The notes: generated from the letters alone by a model not told the origin. A DNA stretch of 64,000 nt from Paracrocinitomix sp040880585 (GCA_040880585.1 JBBDID010000042.1:34878-98877); one strand, 5' to 3'; counted from the first letter of the stretch, positions 43,826-52,264 are shown. Numbers and translations are program-made.

Positions 43826-45403
43826 TCAGCGTTTTAATATCCAAATCGATTCATTGAGTTGCTTTTTTATATCGTCAAGATGTGATTCGGCTTCTTCTCT
43901 ACTACCATAGCAATTTACCGATACATAGTTCAATTTTCCTACAATCACCTCAGCAGAATATCCCTTCAACTTCAATTCCTCCTTTTTTTTATCGGCATTT
44001 TCAGGTACTGAAAAGGATCCGGCAATCAAGTGATAGTGGCAGTCTTTACTTTTTTGGTAAAATGTTTTAGTGATGGGTCTTTCCGTTTTTTCTCTCAAAG
44101 TAACCGCCGGTAAAACCGAATTGCCCATCAGCGAATCTGAAGGCTTCATCTCTTCAACTTCCGGTATAACTACTTCTTCTTTTATCTCACTGGTTGAAAA
44201 ATAGCTGCTCCAGTCAAGATTAAAAAAGGATTTATCTGCTTGTAGTTTTTCCAACTCAATGTCTTTGAAAATTTCAATTTTCCCTGAATAGCAGGCTACC
44301 CATATCTCGGCATCTTCCCAATTTCCACATATTCCTATAGGTTTTTCAGCAGTAGCGACAACTTCAAGCAATTCCATCCCCCTGCAGTCTATTTTAGAAA
44401 AGGTATTGTCAAAATAGTTGACCACATATAAATAGGATTCATCCGGGGAGATACACATACTTCTAGGGCCGGGGGGTGTTTTACAAGTCAATTTTTCTTT
44501 GGTAAACCGATTGTATCGCACCACCTGATTTCCGGAATTCAGGGAAACATAGAGTACCGAATCATGAGATCCCAAAATCAAATGTCGTGGGGAACGCCCA
44601 AAGTTTTCCAGGTAATCCACTGAATAATCCTGTAAGTCAATTACTGCGATTTTATTGGAGCCCATTACGGTGACAAAGGCTTGCTTACCGTCTTCTGTAA
44701 TGTCAATTCCCCGTGGATGCACCCCCACTTTAATCCGTTCAACCTCCACCTCTTTTTTCAAATCAACAACAGAAACATCTCCACTGCTCCAATTGGAGAC
44801 CAATAGCGTTTGTTGATCGTTGGATATAGCTAGAAATTTAGGTACTGCACCTACTTTTACTACATTTTCAATTTCAAAAGTGCTCACATTGATTTTATAC
44901 AGAAAACCCGGATCAAACTCACTTCCATGACAGCCATCACATCCGGGATGTTTAAAGCCTTTCCCTTCCATGTTGTAATTTGATACCCACAAATAATCAC
45001 CATCTGCTGTAAATGCAGCTTCTACCGGTCCACCCAGATATTCTCCCGGAAAATAAGATGTGTGTCCAAATTTTCTTAGATCTACCGCATCTCTGATTTT
45101 AGCCAATAGCCTTCCCCTTTTATCATAAATGGTGATGCTGTGGCGATACATCATGTTTTGTGCAGCAAAAATACCGGTATTGCTTGACACAATTGATTTG
45201 GGAGAAATGCCATCCCCAATCTCATGTTTTTTAATGATTAATCGTTGTTGAGCCTGTGAAAAAAGTGAAAAAAATAAGAAAATTACGACTCCAGAATAAG
45301 TTGTAAAGCTTTTATGCCTTCTACCTTCTCTTCGTTTCCGTTTTTGCTGTAAGCGTAGGTCAGGTTGGTGAGCATCCTCTTCAATATGTCGGTATTTGAA
45401 CAC
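43826..45403 (-). CDS. YVTN-type beta-propeller with CXXCH motif and C-terminal SPOR domain
   Basis: 525 residues if started at the ATG at 45403. The part after residue ~40 (GVVIFLFFSLFSQAQ) looks like a signal peptide. Residues ~55-385 are a YncE/YVTN-like propeller with repeats such as KFLAISNDQQTLLVSNWSSGDVSVVDL (as two pieces, FLAISNDQQTLLVSNW and SSGDVSVVDL), GIDITEDGKQAFVTVMGSNKI and CISPDESYLYVVNYFDNTFSK. A single CDGCH (Cys155, Cys158, His159), the c-type haem-binding pattern, lies in a loop of the first blades. The C-terminal ~75 residues (HLIAGSFSVPENADKKKEEL onward) form a SPOR domain, which binds denuded peptidoglycan. No ATG, GTG or TTG occurs between 45403 and the signal peptide, so either a 121-base overlap with the upstream gene or a rare start codon (ATT near 45282) is used. 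Confidence 0.75.
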   Translation of the reverse strand: MFKYRHIEEDAHQPDLRLQQKRKRREGRRHKSFTTYSGVVIFLFFSLFSQAQQRLIIKKHEIGDGISPKSIVSSNTGIFAAQNMMYRHSITIYDKRGRLLAKIRDAVDLRKFGHTSYFPGEYLGGPVEAAFTADGDYLWVSNYNMEGKGFKHPGCDGCHGSEFDPGFLYKINVSTFEIENVVKVGAVPKFLAISNDQQTLLVSNWSSGDVSVVDLKKEVEVERIKVGVHPRGIDITEDGKQAFVTVMGSNKIAVIDLQDYSVDYLENFGRSPRHLILGSHDSVLYVSLNSGNQVVRYNRFTKEKLTCKTPPGPRSMCISPDESYLYVVNYFDNTFSKIDCRGMELLEVVATAEKPIGICGNWEDAEIWVACYSGKIEIFKDIELEKLQADKSFFNLDWSSYFSTSEIKEEVVIPEVEEMKPSDSLMGNSVLPAVTLREKTERPITKTFYQKSKDCHYHLIAGSFSVPENADKKKEELKLKGYSAEVIVGKLNYVSVNCYGSREEAESHLDDIKKQLNESIWILKR

Positions 45404-46191
45404 GGTTCAAAATAATTCTTTTGCAAAGGTAAGTTTAAACTTCGCAAGTAATTCTCAATCTCATTGTGATCAAAGATACGACCTTTACTGAAAGGATTTA
45501 TATAGAAGAGGATATTGCGATCATCTGTCAAGCCCAACATTTTTAAGGTTTGAAACTCATCTACAAACCCCAGCACAAAATGGTTGGGCAAGTTTACGCC
45601 GTATATGGGAATCTGCAAACGCTGGGCAATCACCGAATACAGTACAGACAAAGAAAGAGGATTTCCCTTTTTTGTCTCCAGCACTTTATGGATATATGAA
45701 TTCTCAGAGGAGTAAAAGTTGTTTTTGCTGGATTCAAATCCGCAGATATCAAAAATGACATGATTAAATATTTTGACAATTTCAAAAGCCGTATTTTCTT
45801 CATTGATTTCCAACCACACTTTTTGTTTAATCTGCTCCAACTCCTGATCGACAACCTCTTCATCTATATTGGGCGATTCAAATTTAGAAATGATCATGGC
45901 TCCTTTCATGAGATCCCGGTTAGAGGACGCCCGCCATTGTTCCAACTCTACTTTTACCTGATTGAACTGAATTTCATCAATAATATATTTGATGCGATCC
46001 AGATGATCTGTATCAAAAGCCAGTTGGTGACGGCGGACTTCAATTGTATTTTCCAGAGAGGGTACAACTTCTTTCCCTAAACCAATCAAGCGGTCTTTGA
46101 CATGCCCAAAAATAGTTGGATCCGGATCTTCTACTAACCGTATCAATGCGGTTATTTGATTATTATCTACGTTCAATGTTTCCACTTCCAC
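45283..46191 (-). CDS. SirB1/transglutaminase-like family protein
   Basis: 302 residues. The central part has the SirB1-type transglutaminase-like signature: ICGFESSKNNFYSSENSYIHKVLETKKGNPLSLSVLY (in parts FESSKNNFYSSENSYIHKVL and ETKKGNPLSLSVLYSVIAQRL) and IYGVNLPNHFVLGF, ending with YAYSKNGNEEKVEGIKAL. The catalytic Cys of true transglutaminases is replaced in the GNPLSLS loop, as is usual in this family. Function is unknown; Bacteroidota members sit next to varied genes. The GTG at 46191 overlaps a perfect -7 box (46191-46198), so the real start may be the GTG at 46185 or the TTG near 46176. It overlaps the propeller gene by 121 bases. Confidence 0.82.
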   Translation of the reverse strand: MEVETLNVDNNQITALIRLVEDPDPTIFGHVKDRLIGLGKEVVPSLENTIEVRRHQLAFDTDHLDRIKYIIDEIQFNQVKVELEQWRASSNRDLMKGAMIISKFESPNIDEEVVDQELEQIKQKVWLEINEENTAFEIVKIFNHVIFDICGFESSKNNFYSSENSYIHKVLETKKGNPLSLSVLYSVIAQRLQIPIYGVNLPNHFVLGFVDEFQTLKMLGLTDDRNILFYINPFSKGRIFDHNEIENYLRSLNLPLQKNYFEPCSNTDILKRMLTNLTYAYSKNGNEEKVEGIKALQLILES

Positions 46192-46198
46192 AAATGTA
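46191..46198 (-). promoter_or_regulatory. -7 promoter box TACATTTG at the SirB1-like gene
   Basis: A perfect TAnnTTTG on the minus strand that overlaps the outermost GTG start. It suggests that translation begins slightly downstream, near 46176-46185. Confidence 0.45.
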
Positions 46199-46335
46199 CG
46201 GTGGATGAAAGCGGGAATAAATTACCTGACTCAAATGTTTTACACTTCACAATGTTAGTTGACCTAAAGAAAAACAACAGCAAGGGGTTGTTAATTTATT
46301 ATTTATCAGCTAATTGATCCTTTGAAAAAGAAGTG

Positions 46336-47208
46336 TTAAGAACGTGCTAACCGATCTAAAACTGTGCGAATTAGTTGTTTCATAGCCTTTTGATAATCGG
46401 GCATAAATTGGTTAGAGTAGCGATTGGCCAGTACCAAACAGCAGGTCACGGCATGGTGTCCCAAAGCGGCTGAAAGTGCATACAAGGCAGAAGTCTCCAT
46501 TTCCAAATTGGTAGCACGATTGCCATCCCAGCGAAAGCTCCTGATATTTTCTTTGAAATCAGGAACACTGAGGGGAATTCGAATGGTACGTCCCTGAGGA
46601 CCGTAAAATCCGTTTGCCGTGGTAGTAATACCTTCTTCCATTCCTTCTTTTAAGCTTTCTCTCAAGCGATCACTGCTACGCTTTACGTAAGGAACATTCA
46701 AAGATTTCCCCCATTTTGTTTCTTCTATGAATTTTTTGAGTGCTTCTTTTTCATCCGGAGTATAAGGGATTTTGTAAAAATTAGCTACACCATCTAAGCC
46801 TATGGCATATTTAGAGATGATGTGTGAGCCCGGTTCAATATCCTCATGCAAGGCGCCACAGGTACCAATTCTGATAAAATCAATGACCGTTTTGTTTTCT
46901 TTTTCTTCTCGTTTGTCTAAATCGATATTAAAAGCAGCATCAATTTCATTCAGCACGATATCCACATTATCTGTCCCGATTCCCGTAGAAACCACTGACA
47001 TCTTTTTTCCCTGATAAAAACCGGTCAAAGAGACAAATTCACGATTTTGCGTCTTGAAAAGGATCTTCTCAAAAAAAGAACCGACTAAATCCACCCTTTT
47101 CTGGTCTCCAACCAAAATGATTGTTTCTGCTAAATCACCGGAGCCAACGCCCAAATGGTAAACCTTACCGTTTTTATCTAGTGTCAATTCTGATGCTTCA
47201 AAAGCCAT
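46336..47208 (-). CDS. nucleoside phosphorylase (PNP/UDP family)
   Basis: 290 residues of the PNP/UDP phosphorylase family: YHLGVGSGDLAETIILVGDQKR near the N-terminus, VVSTGIGTDNVDIVLNEIDAAF, IRIGTCGALHEDIEPGSHIIS, and NLEMETSALYALSAALGHHAV, where the Met-Glu-Thr-Ser of the base/ribose pocket is intact. Most similar in style to uridine phosphorylases, but base preference cannot be read reliably. It splits nucleosides with phosphate in salvage. It starts 3 bases after the bshC stop, so the two form a transcript although they are functionally unrelated. Confidence 0.9.
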   Translation of the reverse strand: MAFEASELTLDKNGKVYHLGVGSGDLAETIILVGDQKRVDLVGSFFEKILFKTQNREFVSLTGFYQGKKMSVVSTGIGTDNVDIVLNEIDAAFNIDLDKREEKENKTVIDFIRIGTCGALHEDIEPGSHIISKYAIGLDGVANFYKIPYTPDEKEALKKFIEETKWGKSLNVPYVKRSSDRLRESLKEGMEEGITTTANGFYGPQGRTIRIPLSVPDFKENIRSFRWDGNRATNLEMETSALYALSAALGHHAVTCCLVLANRYSNQFMPDYQKAMKQLIRTVLDRLARS

Positions 47209-47211
47209 GTA

Positions 47212-48801
47212 TCAAATTTCTATTAGTTGGATTACTGCCTTGTTACCGGCACTTAAATTAGTCAGAATTTTTTGGATGAAAAGTTCATCTTTCAGGTAAT
47301 AAAATAAAAAGCTCTCATGCCTTTCCTGAAAGCCATTTTCAGGAAAAAAATGTTCCTTTACTTTCAGCAGGTTTTTTTGGGTTTTCTCATGTTTTGCCTT
47401 TTCTGCCTTAATCAATTTTGACTCTATCTTTTCTATACTCTTGATCATTTTTGTAAACTCTGCTTCTACCATGGGTTCGAGGGCACTGTTTACCTGATGT
47501 ACTTTTTCCATCACCTTGCTCTTTGCCTTAAACAAATCAGATTCAGCCGCCGTTAATTGCAAATTTGACTCTGATTCTTGTAAAGCAATATCTTTGATAA
47601 TCTGGTGGACTCCCATCTTCAGATCCATCAATTCAATCTTTAACTCATTCAGCAGTTCTTTTTCTTCCCGGGTATGCAGCAGGACAGAATCCCGTACCCG
47701 AAGCAGTGGAAAACTCAATTCCAATTGATCAAAAACACCTTTTAACTGCAGCCAATATGCAATTTCTCCGCCACCGCCTACCACCACCACATTAGGCAAG
47801 AGCATTTCCTGGTAAATAGGACGCATTAAAGCGTTGGGAGAAAATTGTTGCGGATGCTCACGGATCAGGGCTGTCAACTGCTCTTTTGTGTATGCTGTGT
47901 CACCTATATGAAACGTTTCTCCCTCACGCCTGATACGGATGCGCTTCCCTTCTTCATTTATAAAAAACAGATTACAGGTACGTACATAAACCTGTTCATG
48001 ATAGCCATTTTTCTGCAAGTAAGCATTGGTCTTTTCTACTTGATTTTTAATCAACTGCTCTTCTACTTCTTTTACCATTACCGGTGCAAAAAACGACTTT
48101 AAATCGGGCTCATCTCCGTCTAAAATCAACAATCCTTCCCGACCGAAAAAATGATCCATGATCTGTCGACCGGCCGCTGCTAATGTATCTGTTTTTCGGT
48201 AAATATCTGTAAATACCCGAACGACCTTAAGCGCTTCAGGGTCTTTAAATTTTTCTTCTATCTGCTCTAAAAAATCATCTATTGAATCTGTTGAAATTCT
48301 TCCAACCACTTTGTCTTCCTGTCCACTTTTCTCCCAGGCTATTTTCTGTCCAAACAAATGAAGGTGGTTAATTTCATCAAAATCATGATCTTCAGTAGCC
48401 ATCCAAAAAATAGGCACAAAATTGGAGTGCGGGTATTTCTCCTTCAATGCCTTTGCGATAACAATGGTTTGGGCAACTTTATACAGTGAATATAAGGGGC
48501 CTGTCAATACATTCAGCTGATGACCGGTTGTTACTGTGTAGGTACTTTCTTCTGAAAGTAAGGTTAGATTTTCTTGTGATTTTTGGCTGATTTCCAGTTG
48601 AGCATTCTGTCGTTTCAAAGCATCCACCAACTGTTTTCTGATAGCCGGTGAAATACGCTTGTCTTTTAGCTGATCACGAACATTTTCAAGATTATAACTC
48701 TGATTGATCAAGGGTTTTACCGACTCTTTTTCTGCAATCAAATCCAGTATTAACTGAGATGAGAGTTGAAGGTCTTCAAACTGGTAGTGCGTTTTTAGCA
48801 T
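47212..48801 (-). CDS. bshC: bacillithiol biosynthesis cysteine-adding enzyme BshC
   Basis: 529 residues. Family blocks are visible: YTVTTGHQLNVLTGPLYSLYK (the TGQQ-like nucleotide region), FVPIFWMATEDHDFDEINHL, ILDGDEPDLK, and the C-terminal coiled coil with NVVVVGGGGEIAYWLQLKGVFD. BshC joins cysteine to glucosaminyl-malate in the last step of bacillithiol synthesis. The partners bshA and bshB are not in this window, as is common in Bacteroidota. It has a complete promoter (TTG at 48836-48838, TAATTTTG at 48806-48813) very close to the ATG. It is followed by the nucleoside phosphorylase gene. Confidence 0.93.
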   Translation of the reverse strand: MLKTHYQFEDLQLSSQLILDLIAEKESVKPLINQSYNLENVRDQLKDKRISPAIRKQLVDALKRQNAQLEISQKSQENLTLLSEESTYTVTTGHQLNVLTGPLYSLYKVAQTIVIAKALKEKYPHSNFVPIFWMATEDHDFDEINHLHLFGQKIAWEKSGQEDKVVGRISTDSIDDFLEQIEEKFKDPEALKVVRVFTDIYRKTDTLAAAGRQIMDHFFGREGLLILDGDEPDLKSFFAPVMVKEVEEQLIKNQVEKTNAYLQKNGYHEQVYVRTCNLFFINEEGKRIRIRREGETFHIGDTAYTKEQLTALIREHPQQFSPNALMRPIYQEMLLPNVVVVGGGGEIAYWLQLKGVFDQLELSFPLLRVRDSVLLHTREEKELLNELKIELMDLKMGVHQIIKDIALQESESNLQLTAAESDLFKAKSKVMEKVHQVNSALEPMVEAEFTKMIKSIEKIESKLIKAEKAKHEKTQKNLLKVKEHFFPENGFQERHESFLFYYLKDELFIQKILTNLSAGNKAVIQLIEI

Positions 48802-48805
48802 GTTA

Positions 48806-48838
48806 CAAAATTACAATTATGAACCTGCCATACAGCAA
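48806..48838 (-). promoter_or_regulatory. promoter of bshC
   Basis: On the minus strand a TTG (48836-48838), a 22-base spacer and TAATTTTG (48806-48813), 4 bases before the ATG. Confidence 0.6.
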
Positions 48839-48882
48839 AAAAAAAGATTTTATCTTCTTTTTGTTTTAATGAGTTGCTATTG

Positions 48883-49320
48883 TTATTTATTGTAATGCCT
48901 GAGTTGTGAAGCAAAACCAAGAATAAAACCGATAGAGACAATTCCCATTACAATCCCTTGCGGAGTTCCGCCCATTATTAAAGCTACTACCCAAAGTGCA
49001 TTGAAGAGTGTATAGACGAAAAATCCCCATTTCTTTCCTTTTGTCATTTTATAGGCTCCTATAATACAGGCGATACTGGCGATAATAAGAATAATACAAC
49101 CTACTACCATGTACAACATAAAATCATCCGTAGAAACATCTGCATCTTCTATTTGATTCACAAATTCGGATTTAAAAGATTCCAACAGGAAAATAATCGC
49201 CAACATTAACAAGGCATAAAAGGAGTTGCCCACATAACTGATAATGGCCAAAGTTTTGACAATAGCCGGGATTTTCTTCTCTTCTTTTGCTTCTTCCAGT
49301 ACTTCGTCTAATTCATCCAT
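48883..49320 (-). CDS. hypothetical four-helix membrane protein
   Basis: 145 residues. An acidic N-terminus (MDELDEVLEEAKEEKKIP) precedes four hydrophobic helices: IVKTLAIISYVGNSFYALLM, then FMLYMVVGCIILIIASIACIIGAY in two parts (FMLYMVVGCIIL, IIASIACIIGAY), FFVYTLFNALWVVALIM and GIVMGIVSIGFILGFASQL. It resembles small DoxX-like or DUF4064-like inner-membrane proteins but no family is certain. It stands alone between bshC and the cyclophilin gene. Function unknown. Confidence 0.7.
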   Translation of the reverse strand: MDELDEVLEEAKEEKKIPAIVKTLAIISYVGNSFYALLMLAIIFLLESFKSEFVNQIEDADVSTDDFMLYMVVGCIILIIASIACIIGAYKMTKGKKWGFFVYTLFNALWVVALIMGGTPQGIVMGIVSIGFILGFASQLRHYNK

Positions 49321-49501
49321 AATACTTATTTATTGTTGTTTATCATGTACTTATTTAGCTCATTCAAATACTGGGTTTTCATTGGATTAAATATTAATCT
49401 CCTACAAATAAAATAATTTCTACGGGAAAATTGATGTCAAGCGGTCAAAAAATCAACTGCAATTTTGTAACCTTGCATAAACACAAATAAAATTTGAACT
49501 A

Positions 49502-49933
49502 ATGAAAGCCATCATAAAAACAAACAAAGGCGTTATGGAAGCCGAATTATACGCAGATGCCACTCCAAAAACGGTAGCCAACTTTTCAAAATTGGCGAAA
49601 GAAGGTTTTTATAACGGTTTAATATGGCACAGGGTAATTCCTGATTTTGTAATTCAGGGTGGATGTCCTGAAGGAACAGGGACCGGCGGACCGGGTTACA
49701 CAATCGATTGCGAAACAGATGCCGAAAAACAACATCATGAAAAGGGCGTGTTGTCTATGGCTCATGCAGGTAGAAATACCGGAGGATCTCAATTCTTTGT
49801 TTGCCACAGCAGAGACAATACAGCGCATTTAGATGGCAATCATACCTGTTTTGGTAAAGTAATTGAAGGGGTTGATATAGTAGACGATATCGAAGCCGGA
49901 GACAAAATCGAAAGTATTACGATAGAAGAGTAA
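49502..49933 (+). CDS. cyclophilin-type peptidyl-prolyl cis-trans isomerase (cytoplasmic form)
   Basis: 143 residues, a minimal cyclophilin without signal peptide. The core is intact: FYNGLIWHRVIPDFVIQGGCP (catalytic Arg in WHRV, with FVIQGG), VLSMAHAGRNTGGSQFFVCHS and HLDGNHTCFGKVIEGVDIV. The short length matches bacterial PpiB. It speeds prolyl isomerisation in folding proteins. A near-consensus -7 box (TAACCTTG) occurs about 25 bases before the ATG. Its 3' end is followed at once by the heptamer repeat array. Confidence 0.93.
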   Translation: MKAIIKTNKGVMEAELYADATPKTVANFSKLAKEGFYNGLIWHRVIPDFVIQGGCPEGTGTGGPGYTIDCETDAEKQHHEKGVLSMAHAGRNTGGSQFFVCHSRDNTAHLDGNHTCFGKVIEGVDIVDDIEAGDKIESITIEE

Positions 49934-49939
49934 GGGGAA

Positions 49940-50128
49940 AGACTTTAGACGCTAGACGCTAGACGAAAGACGAAAGATGAAAGACGAAAGATGAAAGACA
50001 AAAGATGAAAGACAAAAGACGAAAGACTTTAGATTCTAGACGCTAGATGTTAGACTTTAAATGTTAGACGCTAGATGTTAGACTTTAGACAAAAGACTTT
50101 AGACGCTAGACTTTAGACTAAAGATTTT
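49940..50128. repeat. 27-unit heptanucleotide array AGAYNNN
   Basis: Exactly 189 bases read as 27 seven-base units in unbroken register. Twenty-six units begin AGA and the fourth base is C or T; one unit reads AAATGTT. Positions 5-7 take only a few states (TTT, GCT, GAA, AAA, GTT, TAA, TCT). The array starts 6 bases after the cyclophilin stop and has no coding potential. The remaining gap to 50236 has no gene. Confidence 0.95.
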
Positions 50129-50236
50129 GTCTTTAATTTAATGAAACATCATTTTTTAAGACTCCATTGCGGCTAAAAAGCGTTAATTTGAGGTGAATCA
50201 ATGCCCCGGTTCCCACATTTGTCCCATTCTATAACC

Positions 50237-50500
50237 TTACTGGGAATCGGCTATTTTACCGGCAACACTTGGGCATTTTTCTTCTAAGGCTAGTGCCCAA
50301 CCATCATCTGAAAAGGTTTCATTATCGTACTTTTCTGAAATTTTAAGATCACATTCGTAAAAGTCAATATCAAAATCCTGAAATTCTTCTTTCTCCATGC
50401 ATTCGCAAAATTCTTTTGCCGCATTTTCCTGATCTTCTGTGTATCCCCCGCAAGAAGCTAACAGTACACCAATAGAAACTACTAAAAATACTTTTTTCAT
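50237..50500 (-). CDS. small lipoprotein of unknown function
   Basis: 87 residues from the ATG at 50500 (MKKVFLVVSIGVLLASCGG), the natural signal-peptide start; a longer frame to 50530 only adds residues ahead of it. The lipobox LLASC gives a mature N-terminus CGGYTEDQ. The mature part has four cysteines (CECMEKEEF, YECDLK, EKCPS) that may form disulfides, and is acidic. No known family. It is 51 bases downstream of the DUF721 gene on the same strand. Confidence 0.7.
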   Translation of the reverse strand: MKKVFLVVSIGVLLASCGGYTEDQENAAKEFCECMEKEEFQDFDIDFYECDLKISEKYDNETFSDDGWALALEEKCPSVAGKIADSQ

Positions 50501-50550
50501 ACTCAACAGATTTTCACTAAATATAATCAAAGTTCTCTAAAACTCACCAA

Positions 50551-50850
50551 TTACTTGAGATATACCTCATCAATGATTGTAACTCCGGCAACAGCATTTA
50601 CTTTTTTTACAATTTCCGAACGGCTCTGCATCAGCTCATTGCGCATTACAGAAGAATTCAACTCAATGTAAAGCACCCGATCTTTGATGTACTTCCGTTC
50701 CGTGCGTTTGGCTACTGCTTCTCCCATAAAATCTGCCCATTTTGCCAGCACAGATGCTTCATGCATTTTTTTATCAATGCCCAATGCCCGCAAGTAACTA
50801 TCCATGGCTTCTCTCATAGATACACACTCTTTTTTATCGGATTTTTTCAA
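50551..50850 (-). CDS. DUF721 (DciA-like) protein
   Basis: 99 residues spanning one DUF721 domain: MREAMDSYLRALGIDKKMHEASVLAKWADFMG, shown by parts EAMDSYLRALGID and SVLAKWADFMGEAVAKRTER, then LYIELNSSVMRNELMQSRSEI. DciA helps load the replicative helicase in many bacteria, and the single DUF721 genes of Bacteroidota are probable counterparts. Its start overlaps the 3' end of recF by 17 bases, a common arrangement, so both are co-translated. Confidence 0.85.
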   Translation of the reverse strand: MKKSDKKECVSMREAMDSYLRALGIDKKMHEASVLAKWADFMGEAVAKRTERKYIKDRVLYIELNSSVMRNELMQSRSEIVKKVNAVAGVTIIDEVYLK

Positions 50851-51940
50851 GTTTTCCCTCCTCTACTTTAAAAACAAATCGTTCAATATCAATTTTCTGA
50901 AATACTTTATCAATCCTGTCCTGATCTGTATCGGTAATAAATACCTGTCCAAAAGCATGGTCAGACACCAATTTCATCAAATGCTCCACCCGCAGGTGAT
51001 CTAATTTATCAAAAATATCATCCAACAGCAAGATCGGTTTCATCTTCAACAAATCACTGATCAACTCAAATTGCGCCAACCTTAAGCCAATTAAAAAAGA
51101 CTTTTGCTGACCTTGTGAACCGTATTTCTTAATGGGGTGGTCATGGATATTGAAAATGAGATCATCTTTGTGTATGCCCACCGTAGTATAACCTACAGCA
51201 GCATCTTTTCGGTGCGATTTTTCCAATTGTGTTGCAAAATCACTCTCATTGAGCTGTGATTCGTAAGTAATGGATATCGTCTCTGTTTTGTTTGAGATCA
51301 GATCAAAGTATTTTTGGAAAATCGGGATAAAATCATTCAAAAAATCCGTCCTTTTTTTGTGGATGACTTCTCCTAAGCTGATGAGCTGCTCATTCCACAC
51401 TTCAATACTTTCGGCTTCAAAAATCCGCATCTCCTGGAATTGTTTCAGCAGGGCATTTCTTTGTTGCAGCACTTTGTTGTAGCGGATCAAGGTGTCCAAA
51501 TATAAGCGATCATATTGTGAAATAATACTGTCTATGAATTTTCGGCGGGTATCGCTACCCTCGCTAATCAGGTTTCTATCGTAAGGTGAGATCACCACGG
51601 CAGGGAAAAGACCGATATGCTCTGAGAGTTTCTCGTACTCCTTTTTATTTTTTTTCACCTTTTTCTTTTGGCCGGCCTGTACCGAAACAGTAATGTCAAT
51701 TTTTTTCTCTTCTTTAAAATATTGGCCACTGAGCAAAAAGAACTTTTCCCCTATGCGGATATTTTGTTTATCAATTGGGTTTAAAAAGGATTTACAAAAA
51801 GAAAGGTAATAGATAGCATCCAGTAAATTGGTTTTCCCATGTCCGTTATTACCTACAAACACGTTGATTTCAGGACTCAGGGTTACACCGGCCTCCTCAT
51901 AATTTTTAAAGTTAACGATTGACAATAATTTTAAATGCAT
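50834..51940 (-). CDS. recF: DNA replication/repair protein RecF
   Basis: 368 residues from the ATG at 51940 (MHLKLLSIVNFKNYEEAG). A longer reading to 51964 would start upstream of the promoter -7 box at 51946-51953, so it is rejected. Motifs: Walker A GNNGHGKTN (30-38), the signature-like region SQGQQKSFLIGLRLAQFEL, and Walker B PILLLDDIFDKLD followed by VFITDTD. RecF is an SMC-like ATPase that helps load RecA at gaps. It is followed by the overlapping DUF721 gene. Confidence 0.93.
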   Translation of the reverse strand: MHLKLLSIVNFKNYEEAGVTLSPEINVFVGNNGHGKTNLLDAIYYLSFCKSFLNPIDKQNIRIGEKFFLLSGQYFKEEKKIDITVSVQAGQKKKVKKNKKEYEKLSEHIGLFPAVVISPYDRNLISEGSDTRRKFIDSIISQYDRLYLDTLIRYNKVLQQRNALLKQFQEMRIFEAESIEVWNEQLISLGEVIHKKRTDFLNDFIPIFQKYFDLISNKTETISITYESQLNESDFATQLEKSHRKDAAVGYTTVGIHKDDLIFNIHDHPIKKYGSQGQQKSFLIGLRLAQFELISDLLKMKPILLLDDIFDKLDHLRVEHLMKLVSDHAFGQVFITDTDQDRIDKVFQKIDIERFVFKVEEGKLEKIR

Positions 51941-51945
51941 CAGTG

Positions 51946-51953
51946 CAAATATA
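51946..51953 (-). promoter_or_regulatory. -7 promoter box TATATTTG of recF
   Basis: A perfect TAnnTTTG on the minus strand, 5 bases before the recF ATG at 51940; it decides the start codon. Confidence 0.65.
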
Positions 51954-51981
51954 GTGTTTCGCAAGAAGTGAAGTTATTACT

Positions 51982-52018
51982 CGTTAGCGCGGATTTAAGG
52001 TGCAAATCCGCGCTAACG
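51982..52018. repeat. perfect 15-bp-stem palindrome upstream of recF
   Basis: CGTTAGCGCGGATTT (51982-51996) and AAATCCGCGCTAACG (52004-52018) around a 7-base loop. It lies in the 324-base gap 51941-52264, which has no ORF I accept. It is GC-rich compared with its flanks, like the REP hairpins at 37-39 kb. Confidence 0.85.
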
Positions 52019-52215
52019 GACGTCTGCATTATCGGAGTCCGACTTTAGGAGGGCGAACTAGAATGTATGGCGGAATAGATCCCGATATAGAAAAACAAGA
52101 CAATTTATTTGCTGTAGCTTTTTCATAATCGGGGTAGATGACGTTTGTATCATAGGTGTGAGAGTTTAGTGAGCCATATTTGAATTAGCATTCCTAAATA
52201 TCAATTTAAAAACAA

Positions 52216-52252
52216 CCGTGTATATCTAAAATAGATATTTGTATTTACACGG
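52216..52252. repeat. nested inverted repeat upstream of the decayed ATPase gene
   Basis: An outer stem CCGTGTA (52216-52222)/TACACGG (52246-52252) and an inner stem ATATCTA (52222-52228)/TAGATAT (52232-52238) with AAA between. It ends 12 bases before the ATG at 52265. It could be an operator or a hairpin in the leader. Confidence 0.55.
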
Positions 52253-52264
52253 TAAAACTAGTAA

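Noticed and set aside
49940..50128. CRISPR or coding repeat in the heptamer array
   Set aside because: Seven-base units with no spacers are not CRISPR, and the array has no start codon or conserved product.
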